DNA from: Owenia fusiformis
Lineage: Eukaryota; Annelida; Polychaeta; Sabellida; Oweniidae
Direction of reading: 5' to 3'
Assembly: GCA_903813345.2 (NCBI GenBank)
Contig: CAIIXF020000011.1
Location: 7,958,571-8,022,570, forward strand
DNA: 64,000 nt
Both the position numbers and the translations under genes were made by a program. A model generated the notes under the pieces. That model made no database searches and was not told where the DNA came from. It saw only the letters and a program-made list of their open reading frames with translations. Within the stretch, counting starts at the first letter, position 1; each line of letters opens with the position of its first letter. Positions 49,401 to 60,200 of the stretch are shown here, piece after piece.

Positions 49401-52352
49401 TTTTGCTCTTAATGTACTCTGATCATTGTGATGTTGTTAGCCTATATGATTGTGCTCTGAATGCAGTCTGATCATTGTGATGTTGTCACATGATTGTGCT
49501 CTGAATGTAGTCTGATCATTGTGATTTTGTCACATGATTTTGTTCTTAATGTACTCTGATCATTGTGATGTTGTTATATGATTGTGCTCTGAATGCAGTC
49601 TGATCATTGTGATGTTGTCACATGATTGTGCTCTGAATGCAGTCTGATCATTGTGATTTTGTCATATGATTTTGCTCTTAATGTACTCTGATCATTGTGA
49701 TGTTGTCACATGATTGTACTCTGAATGCAGTCTGATCATTGTGATTTTGTCACATGATTTTGCTCTTAATGTACTCTGGTCATTGTGATTTTGTCACATG
49801 ATTTTCCTCTTAATGTAGTCTGATCATTGTGATGTTGTTATATGATTGTGCTCTGAATGTAGTATGATCATTGTGACTTTGTCACATGATTTTGCTCTTA
49901 ATGTACTCTGATCATTGTGGTGTTGTTATATGATTGTGCTCTGAATGTAGTCTGATGATTGTGATTTTGTCACATGATTTTGCTCTTAATGTACTCTGAT
50001 CATTGTGGTGTTGTTATATGATTGTGCTCTGAATGTAGTCTGATGATTGTGATTTTTGTCACATGATTTTGCTCTTAATGTACTCTGATCATTGTGGTGT
50101 TGTTATATGATTGTGCTCTGAATGTGCTCTGAATGCTCTGATCATTGTGATTTTGTCATATGATTGTGCAAAAATTTGTTATTTTCCTGTAACAGCATGA
50201 TATTTTAACAGCTAATAAAGAGGTTGAGTTACAATCTGGCATTTGGCTCAAAGATATTGAGCTACTGTATTAAATATTGCATGTTTTGAGTGAAATCACT
50301 TATTTGTTTTCATGATGAGGTAAAACAAGTTGTAAACTTTGGAATATACTTAAACCAAACAGCACTGTATGCACCTTAAGGTAATATTAAAATTGAAATT
50401 GAAAAATCTGCAACTGGAAGCTCCACCATACTGTTAAAGGAACAGCTCACACTTGTAACTAGAGGGAGACTATTTGAGTGACCTGACTTACTGCATGACA
50501 CAAGCTACCAAATCTTCTCCATTGAGACCTGAGCTGAATGGCATTTGTTCACTAAAGTCATCCAAATCATCCAAGACATCTGCGGATACACTCTGGGCCA
50601 CTACTTGGTTCACCTGAAATATTAGATTCAATTTTAAAAATTGATGAAGTTATGGTTATATTGAGTTACCACTTTATTTCATATACAAACATTTGATTTG
50701 CATTTTGATTTTTGATTTAGCAGTTGTGGAAAATCGAAGTAAATTTTTTCATGGTTTGCCCCCCTCGCCTCATCTATGCAATTTTAAAATGTTGATTTCT
50801 CTTTCACTTGAATATCAAAAAAATCAACACTATTCGCCAATGAAACTATCATTTACCCCCCCCCCCAAACTTAACTAACTTTGTTATTCCACAACTGTTG
50901 ACAATTGGGCAGTGGACACCATCCCTAACTTGGGTTATTTTGATACTATTTAATGTAAGAATCCTTTTTAATTTGATAGAGTCGGCTAAGATTGATTTCT
51001 ATTTTTTGTCACCCGAAATTCCTATCATCTTTAAAGGCTGAAGTTGAGGTTACATTTAACAGATTAAACTCAAGCACATATTCAGATTTAACATGCTGAA
51101 GTTGAGGTTACATTTAACAGGTTAAATTAAGCCCATATTTGGATTGAACATGCTGAAGTTTAGGTTACATTTAAAAGGTTAAATTAAGCCCATATTTGGA
51201 TTGAACATGCTGAAGTTTGGGTTACATTTAACAGTTGAAACTCAAGCCCATATTCAGATTTAACATGAAGTTAGGTTACATTTAACAGATTAAACTCAAG
51301 CCAGTATTCATATTGAATATGTTCAAGTTGAGGTTACATTTAACAGATTAAACTCAAGCCAGTATTCATATATTGAATATGTTCAAGTTGAGGTTACATT
51401 TAACAGATTAAACTCAAGTCCATATTCGAATTTAACTTGTTGAAGATGAGGTTACATTAAACAGATTAAACTCAAGCCCATATTCATATTTAACATGCTG
51501 AAGTTGAGGTTACATTCAACAGATTAAACTCTGAATATGTTCAAGTCTAGGTTACAATTAATAGGTTGAGTGTGAACCAATATCCATATTTAATGTGCTA
51601 AAGTTGAAGTAGCATGAACTGCAAACCCATATCCAATATTTAAATTTAACATGTTGAATTTTGAGGTTCAATTTAACATGTTCAACTCACATATCAAAAT
51701 CAATAATGCCGATGTTGAAATTACAAGTTGAATCCAAAGAACTATTTAACATGCTGATTTACAAGATGATGTCCACGGATGTCATTATTAACATGCTGAG
51801 GTTAAAATTAATAAAATTAATAATTAAATAAGCTTAATCATATACCTTTTCAGTTGTTCCAGGCATAAGAATTTTCATAACTTCAGAATGTTGAAGGAAA
51901 TAGCCCTTCCCATTTTCCTTGTTCTTCTTCTCCAGTTCAGCATGTTCTTCCTTCAGAAATTCAAAGAATTCTTGCAGCCTCTGAAAATGGAGTAGTCTAG
52001 CATCTGGATTCTGGAAGCTGACAAGGAAGGGTGTGGCAGAGGGGAAGGGGGGAATAAAAATTATTTTGAAAATCTATTTTATTTTATGTTATTTTTTGAT
52101 ATGGGATTCACTTTTATCAGTTATCTCGACCACTGGTCTTTTTGCGCTGCCCTTCAAAAATGTGTGGTCATTCCAGGACCTGGGACAAAGAACGGAATTC
52201 GAGCAGATCGACATCGGACATGGGAAATGTTCACTTACTTTGCAATGTTGCGCAACTGCATCATAGAACTCAGGTGTCTCCCCCATCTCTGCAAACTCAC
52301 CCGGAAGGAGATCAAGAAGTTTATTCCTTATTTCAACCCCATTTCCAGACAT
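46409..52352 (-). CDS. Unrecognised 407-residue protein with LxxLL and PLDLS motifs
   Basis: Five exons: 52352-52239, 51980-51846, 50613-50492, 48647-48573, 47186-46409. Junctions are GT-AG and phases agree (1224 nt). The N-terminal part is helical: NKLLDLLPGEF contains LLDLL, an LxxLL nuclear-receptor box; a charged helix follows (FLKEEHAELEKKNKENGKG). Next comes an acidic patch VLDDLDDFSEQ, a Q/A-rich helix and a long Ser/Asn/Gln-rich tail. The tail contains NSPLDLSQRS, a classical CtBP-binding PxDLS motif, and ends with a short charged helix. Motifs of this kind suggest a transcriptional cofactor, but this is inference; I do not recognise the family. Confidence 0.85.
47258..48385. mobile_element. 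Expanded TGTCACCACC-family element with about 130-bp internal repeats
   Basis: Begins TTTTTATGTCACCACCAAAG and ends GGTGGTGACATTTTGTAATG. Inside, a block with TTTAGATTTAAGATTTGACC and TTCAATGACCTTCTCAATGT is repeated about three times. It is inverted relative to 13391-13797. It lies in the last intron of the 407-residue gene. Confidence 0.65.
48760..50165. repeat. 1.4-kb minisatellite of TCTGATCATTGTGAT units
   Basis: Units of about 20-50 bp alternate between GATTTTGTCACATGATTTTG, GATGTTGTTATATGATTGTG, TGTACTCTGATCATTGTGAT and CTCTGAATGCAGTCTGATCA forms, giving a higher-order pattern. Intronic in the 407-residue gene and not attached to a splice site. Confidence 0.9.
51035..51700. repeat. 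Minisatellite of about 58 bp (GAGGTTACATTTAACAG)
   Basis: About ten units containing GAAGTTGAGGTTACATTTAA and CTCAAGCCCATATTC, increasingly diverged toward 51700. Intronic in the 407-residue gene. Confidence 0.85.
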
Positions 52353-52788
52353 TTTCTTCGTTTCACTGGAAGCTTGTGACCCGGACTTGTGACCTGGATG
52401 AAGTCAAAGAATCTAGAAAATGTCAATTTCTAAATCCCATGTGTTTATATTGTGTGATACGCCCATAAATAGAAACAATGTAGCAATCCCATATTTGGTT
52501 AATAACGTCACATGTCATATCGTGGCTAGCGAATAACAAGTATGGAAAAGTAGGGTATATTAGCTACATTTTGCTACAATGTAGACCGTACGATTACGTC
52601 ATGTACGCTGCCACATATAGTTGAGCAAGTTTTTGGCACGTTATCAAATTGTGTTTTGAAGTTGGCGCCATAAAAACTTAGCACAACTTAGCAACCAATT
52701 TGTTGTGACGATCTCCTTATGGCAATTTAAAACATTGATCAATGATCAATGATCCAAGGGGTACATAACAAATGTTGGATCATTTAAA
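52353..52788. promoter_or_regulatory. Putative divergent promoter region
   Basis: The interval separates the start of the 407-residue protein from an ORF on the other strand. It is richer in CG dinucleotides than its surroundings and has an E2F-like TTGGCGCC near 52663. Promoter role is inferred from the arrangement. Confidence 0.35.
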
Positions 52789-53232
52789 ATGGAAACAAAA
52801 CAATTTAGAAATAAATGTCAAACATTTCTAAAACCACAAAATAAACGGATATTTACGATACTAACGATATCATTATCTATGGGTACAAAACGGTTCATAA
52901 TCGAATTCACGGAATCACTGGGGAGTATCGTGATGCAAAAACACCGTGTTTTGCATCAAGATGGCCATACTTCCGGTGATGGATTTTCGAAAGATATTTT
53001 ATTTTCCCCTTTAACCCATTTCTTGGACGAGTTTCTCAAAATTCGTAAACGTGACGACACTAAGACACGATCTATAATTTTAAAAAATGTTCTTAATTCA
53101 TCTAGCATCATCAAGAAGCGAGAAATTCACGGTTTTAGTTTCCCGCTTTTGATGCAAAAACACCACACCGAAGCTGCAAAAACACTGTTCTATGTTATGT
53201 CCAGTGTTGAACCATATTATGGGCGTTCATAG
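52789..53232 (+). CDS. Hypothetical single-exon protein, 147 residues
   Basis: An uninterrupted frame from ATG to TAG, longer than expected by chance here, with varied residue composition and no repeat structure (for example IIEFTESLGSIVMQKHR, FLDEFLKIRKRDDTK). It reads head to head with the 407-residue gene. No signal peptide, membrane segment or known motif is evident. It may be a small orphan gene, a retrocopy or the first exon of a larger transcript. Confidence 0.4.
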   Translation: METKQFRNKCQTFLKPQNKRIFTILTISLSMGTKRFIIEFTESLGSIVMQKHRVLHQDGHTSGDGFSKDILFSPLTHFLDEFLKIRKRDDTKTRSIILKNVLNSSSIIKKREIHGFSFPLLMQKHHTEAAKTLFYVMSSVEPYYGRS

Positions 53233-53460
53233 ACTAAATCAATCAATCGTATAATTTCAAACGATCAAAATCCCTCTAGAGAGGAATAGATTTTAAATTA
53301 CTGTAAACTGGGGCAACTGAGCCAATGGAATCTTCATTAACCGCCATTTTATTTTGCTCCGGAGCGTTTCCGTAAATGTAAATGACCGTCGTACATGTAA
53401 GAGCGTTTGGGTTGGACACCGTGACATACGTACATCTTTGGTACGTATGAAAGTTTGGAA

Positions 53461-54293
53461 TATGGCTGGCCATCTGGACCAATGTATCGTCATACTTTTA
53501 ACGCCGTCAAAACTGATTTTTTTTACGCTGTTAAAAATTAATTTGTACGGCGTCAAAATTGAATTTTTACGCCGTTCAAAGATTATTTTGAACGGCGTAA
53601 AAAACGATTTTGCACAACCAATTAAAACAATCTTTCCAAACAGCCAGCTGGATGACACCAAGTACGTTGTTTACCGTTGCCCCATTCCCGGGACAGTTTT
53701 TATGTCTTCCATACAACCAAATGCGTCTCGCAAATAAAAATGCCAATATAAATGATGAATGTGACATACATTAACAGAAAAATAGGATTTTGGATTTATT
53801 TCAATCAGTCCGTAAGTCGAACATACACGTTCGTTTGTTCAATGGATACACAGATTGTAACGCTGGTTTTAATTGGCTGCCAGCTAAGACGTAATTTACG
53901 TGTCACATTACAATTTTTGACGCGTTCAAAATCATTTTTTACGCCGTTCAAAATGCTTTTTTACGCGTGGTCAACAGTAAGGACGATTGTAACGCTGGTT
54001 TTAATTGGCTGCTAGCTAAGACGTTATTTACGTGTCACATTACAATTCTTGACGCGTTCAAAATCGTTTTTGACGCCATTCAAAATGAATTTTTGACGGC
54101 GTTAAAAGTTATTTTTAACGGCGTATAAAATCGTTTTTGACGGCGTTAAAAGTAATTTTTAACGACGTATGAAATCGTTTTTGACGGCGTATAAAATCGT
54201 TTTTGACGGCGCGTTAAAAGTATTTATTACGGCGTTAAAAGATTTTATGGCGTTAAAAGTATGACGATACATTGGTCCAGACGGCCAGCCATA
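53461..54293. mobile_element. 833-bp foldback element full of ACGCCGT/ACGGCGT words
   Basis: Ends TATGGCTGGCC and GGCCAGCCATA are exact inverses, continuing through GACCAATGTATCGTCATACT and its complement. A 5-bp duplication TGGAA flanks it (53456-53460, 54294-54298). The interior alternates TTTTTACGCCGTTCAAAA-like words in both orientations about twenty times and holds a direct duplication with TTTTAATTGGCTGC. Confidence 0.88.
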
Positions 54294-54542
54294 TGGAACA
54301 AACTCAGATTCACGCGTGAATATTGAATTTCAAAGTACCCTGTCGTGTACCGTGAGACTCACAATCATTGATTTTCCAAAGAAAGGGTAGGTTTAAAATT
54401 CAAATTAAGGTTTTGCGGGGCGTTTTGGTTTCGATACGCCCCGGTGAGTTAGTACCGCGTGAGATTGTATTGTGTGATATTTTGGAAATATTGTACCGCT
54501 AAACCTCAGTCACCTATTGATCTACGGCGACCGTCCGTACGT

Positions 54543-54797
54543 CAGGCCTGTTAACTTGGGAACACCTAACATGAGTGACTTGGAAATGTTGAACACCTCC
54601 CTTCAAAATGTGGACACTTTGGTTCAAATCTGAACACCTTGATTCAAATTTTGAATACCTTGGTTTAAATTTTATTGCATTTTGCCAAATTTTGAACACC
54701 TCAAATTTTTCTGCCACGCAAAAAAAACTGGCGTGACTTCAAATTATTCAGCAAATGCGTGACAAATACGCAAATTACGGGACAGTTGACAGGTCTG
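54543..54797. mobile_element. 255-bp MITE, third copy of the CAGGCCTG family
   Basis: Ends CAGGCCTGTTAACTT and ACAGTTGACAGGTCTG. A 6-bp duplication GTACGT flanks it (54537-54542, 54798-54803). It is inverted relative to 16885-17398 and keeps both the AACACCT repeats and the CACGCA part. Confidence 0.9.
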
Positions 54798-54803
54798 GTA
54801 CGT

Positions 54804-55590
54804 CTGGTAGTTCATTAGAATCGACATATTTCTATGGTAATCGTAGAAAATCTACGGCAGGCATACGGTCTCTGTACGGCATATCCAGTTTCCTACAGCC
54901 ATAGAATCGCCGTAGAAATCATAATTTCTACAGCACCGTAGAAGTTAACAAGCTGTACATAGCCAAATAGAAAGTCGAAAATGTCCCCATTGGCCGTCCA
55001 GCATACGATCAGCTTGCAGCTATCCTTAAGTTTTATGGGTTATAGTTGACCTTTGACTTTGTAAATCGCAAAGCGACCGTAGGATCGCCGCACATGCCCC
55101 CGTGGCCGCCTTGTGTCTGCCGGCATATTTGTCAAAAGAAAAACGACATACAGCTACCGTAACAAATGTAACTGCTAATTAAAGAATTTCCACGTGAGCC
55201 GTAGAAACGCTATTGGGGCTACAAATAATAATAATAGACCGTACGGTCGACACAGGACCCCTTGCGGCAGGCTTGCTGGCTTTTGTCAAGGGTTTTCCCG
55301 CCGTAGGGCGCCCTAAATTATCGTGCGTCATCATTTAAAGGCCCTACGACAACCGTAGTTTTCATGTCTCCTCAAAATCAAAATCATCCGCACGGCTGCC
55401 GTAGCATATGTGACTGCTTATGACCACAGAAATGCGACCGTAAGAATTTTACTGGTCGCATTGTTTTTGGTCGTATTTACTCTTTCTATTCTATGTTTTG
55501 TTTGTCGTGCCTCTACAAGTTTACCGCGAGTGTCAATTCAAACTGCACAGCTGAATAACGATCAACCAGATTTCCGATATACATTGCCCC
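54804..55590. other. Intergenic block dense in CCGTA/TACGG words
   Basis: CCGTA or TACGG occurs many times in 600 bp, in both orientations, in a window where CG is otherwise scarce. No gene seen. Probably an old element interior. Confidence 0.4.
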
Positions 55591-56270
55591 GTAGCTAGGA
55601 TTTACCAGGGAGGGGCACTGGCGGATCCAGAAGCTAGCAAAGGGGGCAAATTTCAAGTCAGGAAAAAAATGTTGGGGTCCTAAAACCAAAAGTTTGAAAA
55701 TTAAAGGCCCATATTTTGAAAATTTAGCCTAGAAGGCACATAGAGGCCAAGTGATGCCCAAAATGACCCATTTTTGAGGCCCTTCAACATTTTTGTTCCC
55801 TAAAAAATGCCACCACCTCAGTCCCTGGATCCGCCAGTGGGAAGGAGTGAGCTTTTGCCAGCAGGGAGCTTGGCTCAGTGCTCGGAATGGTTTCAAACTG
55901 CATGATTTAAGAATTTCTGGCCAGGGAGCGAGCTTCCGCTCCCCAAGCCCACTGGCAGGGGTCCACCCCCCCCCCCACTTGAGTGGCTTGAGTGGGCCTA
56001 GAAAAAAAATTGGGCCCCAAAAAATGTTGAGCCAAAAAAGGCCTTAAGGGTCCAAAAAGTGAGCCTCTTTGCCAGAAATGAGCCTTTTAAGGCCTCATTT
56101 TTTAATTTTAGGCCAAAGTTTGAAGAAAATGAGCCTCAAAATTTCAAAATTTGGGCCCACTCTTTGGTTTAAGGGGCCCAAAAGTTTTTTCTCAGACCAG
56201 AAGGGCCCCCCTCCCTTGTTGGTTCCCAGATTCGCCCCTGAAGCCCCCCCCCCTGGCTACGGGCCTGACA
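55591..56270. mobile_element. Large GTAGCCAGG-family element with a nested MITE
   Basis: Begins CCCCGTAGCTAGGATTTACC and ends CCTGGCTACGGGCCTGACAT. Within it, 55616-55839 is a second element with exact 15-bp inverted ends CACTGGCGGATCCAG and CTGGATCCGCCAGTG. The open frames over it follow G- and C-rich repeats and are not genes. Confidence 0.7.
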
Positions 56271-57201
56271 TATTTAGGACAATCAACAATAACTCTAGAA
56301 ACTGCATGAGTAAATCTTAAAGATCTACACCACATAGTCGAAACCAACATGTACTGATCCGTCATAACGTCAGGTGATGTTGATGAGTGTGCAACGAAAG
56401 TGAAACCCTGTAAAAGAGAATTGAAAATGATATAAGGAACACTCCCGAAAATTATGATTCCGTTTGTGGAAATTTGAATTGTCTATTTAGCTTCAACCTA
56501 AGTTAGGGTAATCCAGTAGATTTTTTACATAAACAAAGCAATAAACCTCAAAATATTACTTAGTTTGATGAATTGCAAAAGATACATTAATGAATTAGAG
56601 GTACATATTTTTGGGGCGATACAATAAGCTGGAGGTATTTCAAAAGTGATCGATAAATACTCCAAAATCAAAATTTGAAGTTTTGGTTTGATTTCGTTCC
56701 GTATTATATTCCTCCATTTATACATAGTTTATCAATTTTGACATGTGCATTTTTACAAATTTTACAAGCGTCTCAACGTCCGAATAGAGACTATAAATAT
56801 GTAAGCTATACTTCAAATTGATATTTTGACTATTACAAAGGCGAATAGGTCCATGTTCCACCGAAAGAGGCCGCATTTCCGCATAATTAATGAGCATTGT
56901 GGCGGGGCGTAGTTACACATTTTCCCGCTAGGTGTAAGGTATGTCAAATTGCGACAGTCAACAACATCTAATATTCTTGAATACAGATCAAAAAATTAGT
57001 TAAACATACGTTTCAGAAGGATAATGTTACAGGAACTTTAACAATGTGCAATTCGTAATTTAGTTTTATTTAATTAAGACAAAATTAGGAATAGTATTTA
57101 TCATTTTACGACAACGGTTGTGCTGAAAAATCCAAGATGCTCGACAACGAAAATACGTGTGCTATATTACACTGATTTATCGTTAAAACAGCGATTCCGG
57201 T

Positions 57202-60200
57202 ATGTCATCTGACTTTCTCGATGGTATGTTATATATCTTAAAATGTTTTTACATTGATTTCAATATAGGAAATAGTCTATTTGAGCAGAATATTGAAGTT
57301 TCCTTGAAGTGAAAAATGTAAAAATGGCGTCCTCGGTTTTCATTTTTGTGCCTTGGTATGATTTCCATCATATTAGGCCAAGGGAAAAGTAATAAGTAAG
57401 CTGAGACAATTCGAATAATTTATTTTATATAATACTTCAGTGTACATTCTTGTTGCTGATATCCTTATGGTGCTCTTATGTCACCTATTAGTCTCTCTGT
57501 GCTGGTTTGTCACCAGATTGCGGGCCAGATTGCTCATACTTTCATACTCACTCGGGTTTAGGCTACCTTCTTCTAAGGCCATATCGTGGCCTCCGTCCAA
57601 AGACAAATTCCTGCATGTTTTTTGTTGCTGTATACGGGTCATGTCATATTCATAAAATTTGAAATCAAATGTTCGCCATTTTTCCACATCACAATTTGAA
57701 TTGCAAGTTTTGGTCTTATTACCTCACCAAAAATTCCAAAACACATGAAGTGATCGATGTATTAGTTCACATCTTCTGGATCGTTAACTTAGAATTTACA
57801 GCCAGTTACTAATGTCGGACGTTAAGGACAGGGTGCATGTTGGGAAATTTTCTGCATTCCTCAATTGAGTCACATGTTATTTTTCAAACAAGAATAACTC
57901 CTTCCCCATATTGTCTACATGTTCCAAGTTTGCACAAAGAGTGCACTTGTGTGCCTAGAAAAGCCTTGTGAGAAGGTTTGTTTTGTAAAATGTACGAAAA
58001 ATGAGAAAATTAGGTGAAAAAAAATTTTGAAAATTTTCTGATTTTTTTCACTGAATTTTCTTGTTTTTTATACTCTTTATCAAAACATTCTTCTCACAAG
58101 TCTTTTCTAGGCACATAAGTGCACTCTTTGTGCAAAACTGGAAGATATAGGCAATGTGGGGAAGGAGTGATTCTTGTTTGAAAAATAACATGTGACTCAA
58201 TTGAGGGATGCAGAAAATTTCCCATCATGCACCCTGACCTTAACGACATTTTGTCCAGTTTTCGAATATCGCCATTTTTCTAGGAGCGGTTTAGACATGC
58301 ATTATCTCATCAAGGAGCCCAGCCAGTTCCATTTCAATTCATACGTGACGGTTTTAAGAATATTACTTAAATTTATTGAACCCCGACTAGAAATTTTACA
58401 ATAGTTCACAGTGTTCCAGATGGAATTATTTCTAGCACGGGCTTTCAATTATTCTAGTTGAAAGTCCATGCTTCTATCCAAGAATTGGCTTGAGACTCGA
58501 GTAAGCTCAAATAGGCCTATGCAGCTGCTAGATCTAGATCTTACAGAGCACAGCTTGCTCAAAAGCTAACCAAACCAAGGGCGAACATAATACCCTGAAC
58601 GTTCACAAATTGCTGTTCAAACTAATCTCGTAGAATACGGAGAAGTATCTGCTGCTTATTCCATTCGTTCAAAAAAATTATTGTGTCAAACTTGTATTAT
58701 AAGGCAAGAATAAAGATGAAAATTAACGAAATATTGTGCACTTTTGGACATCAATATAACAAACAAAACACAACATTTACATCTAAGTTCTACACTCTTT
58801 ATTTCAAATAAGTATTTTACATAGTTTACATGGAAATCATTATTTTGATTGGGCAGCTAATATGGAATGAGTGATGATTCAGCAACATGTTTTTAAGAGT
58901 AAATACCATACTTTTTGCCCTGGAGCTTGTCTGGCCCAGATCTACAACGTAAGGGAGTAGATAACTGGGCCAGATGGGTTTGCTTAGCTCAAAAGCCAAC
59001 TGAGGGACCGTATGGATACACTGTGCAAGGTTGAGAGTAAGATAACAGACTATGTCTTACCCTTCTTCGGAGCCATTTGTGCTGAAGTGCTGTATGTGAT
59101 GAGTTATTTGTTGTTAATAAATTCACAACTGTACTTAAGTCAATATTCTAATGACCTTAACCGGCTTCATCGATGCATACATTGAAAATTTTTAAAAATA
59201 TTATAACTTACTTCAAATTCATAATCAGCAATCCAAAAGAGTTGAACTAATATCCTGATCTCTTTTTGCGCATTTTGAAATTTTTTGTTGGCAAATAAGA
59301 TGCAATTCAAATTTTAAAGTGAAAAAATGATGACTATTTGATATTGAATTTTACGACAATAAAATCAGCCCTAAAGATCTGAATTTATTCTTTTTATGGC
59401 GATCCCAAAAGAACAAATGCATAATACTGTTTCTTCTGTAAGCCAGGCTTAACTCACTAGGCTATTTAAACAGGCAATGTGCCTATTTTTGAAAGAAAAG
59501 GAACAAAAAATTATTTGAGACATGTCACTCACACAGTCAATCAAATATGATAAAAACTTTAATTTGGGATAATACTGAAGTGAAAAAAAAATTACTCGCA
59601 CAGAAAACGGCATTTGAAGTTTAGAGATTGAAAAAAGTGAATTACCACTTTTCAGAAAGTGTATGTTTTAAATAACTCTTGGATTAAACGATGGCGTATG
59701 CTTGAAAATCCTATCAAAAATGAATGGATAATCAATGCAAACAACAATGCCATCTTTCTATGGCATTGCTAAGAAATTGACACATATAAATTAATAGATC
59801 AAAAATATTTTTTCATGATCTAGTGTCAACTCTGATGTGGTCTGTTTGAGCTGTTTTTGGTGTCAAATGAAAGATCAGGTACTTATTAATCCATTGGAAA
59901 TACTATGAAGATCAAAAGAGAGACTTCATTTACGCACTTTGTCCCTTAATTTAATGAACCTCCCTCGTCACGAAAAAATCCATTTAGAATTCTGTCCAAT
60001 TGCATATGTCAACATTTCTTCCTTGTTTTTCTCATTTTTATTTGCTAAGCAATTCATATCTCTTGTTGAACAGATAGATATATTCATGTATACCCAAGGC
60101 AAAACATTTGGTGAAATTGTAAAAGTTCAGTATGTTATGCTAAATGCATCAGTTCAAAAAAACAAATCATTCATTTCTTGAACTCAGAATGAATACACAG

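Noticed and set aside
48760-50165. CRISPR-like or coding repeat
   Set aside because: Contiguous variable-length units without spacers or open frame.
53293-53737. Overlapping 122- and 127-codon frames on both strands
   Set aside because: They run into the foldback element at 53461 and are open on both strands because of its inverted words.
55793-56320. 84- and 83-codon plus-strand frames rich in Pro and Gly
   Set aside because: They cover GTAGCCAGG-family transposon ends and G/C runs.
57481-57687. 68-codon minus-strand frame starting MEKWRTFDFKFYEYD
   Set aside because: Composition looks plausible and it could be a small first exon, but it has no motif, no clear splice partner and lies in an intron. 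Not strong enough to call.
58920-59080. tRNA-like short inverted patch
   Set aside because: No cloverleaf or B-box; just a GGCCCAGAT/ATCTGGCC-type inverted pair.
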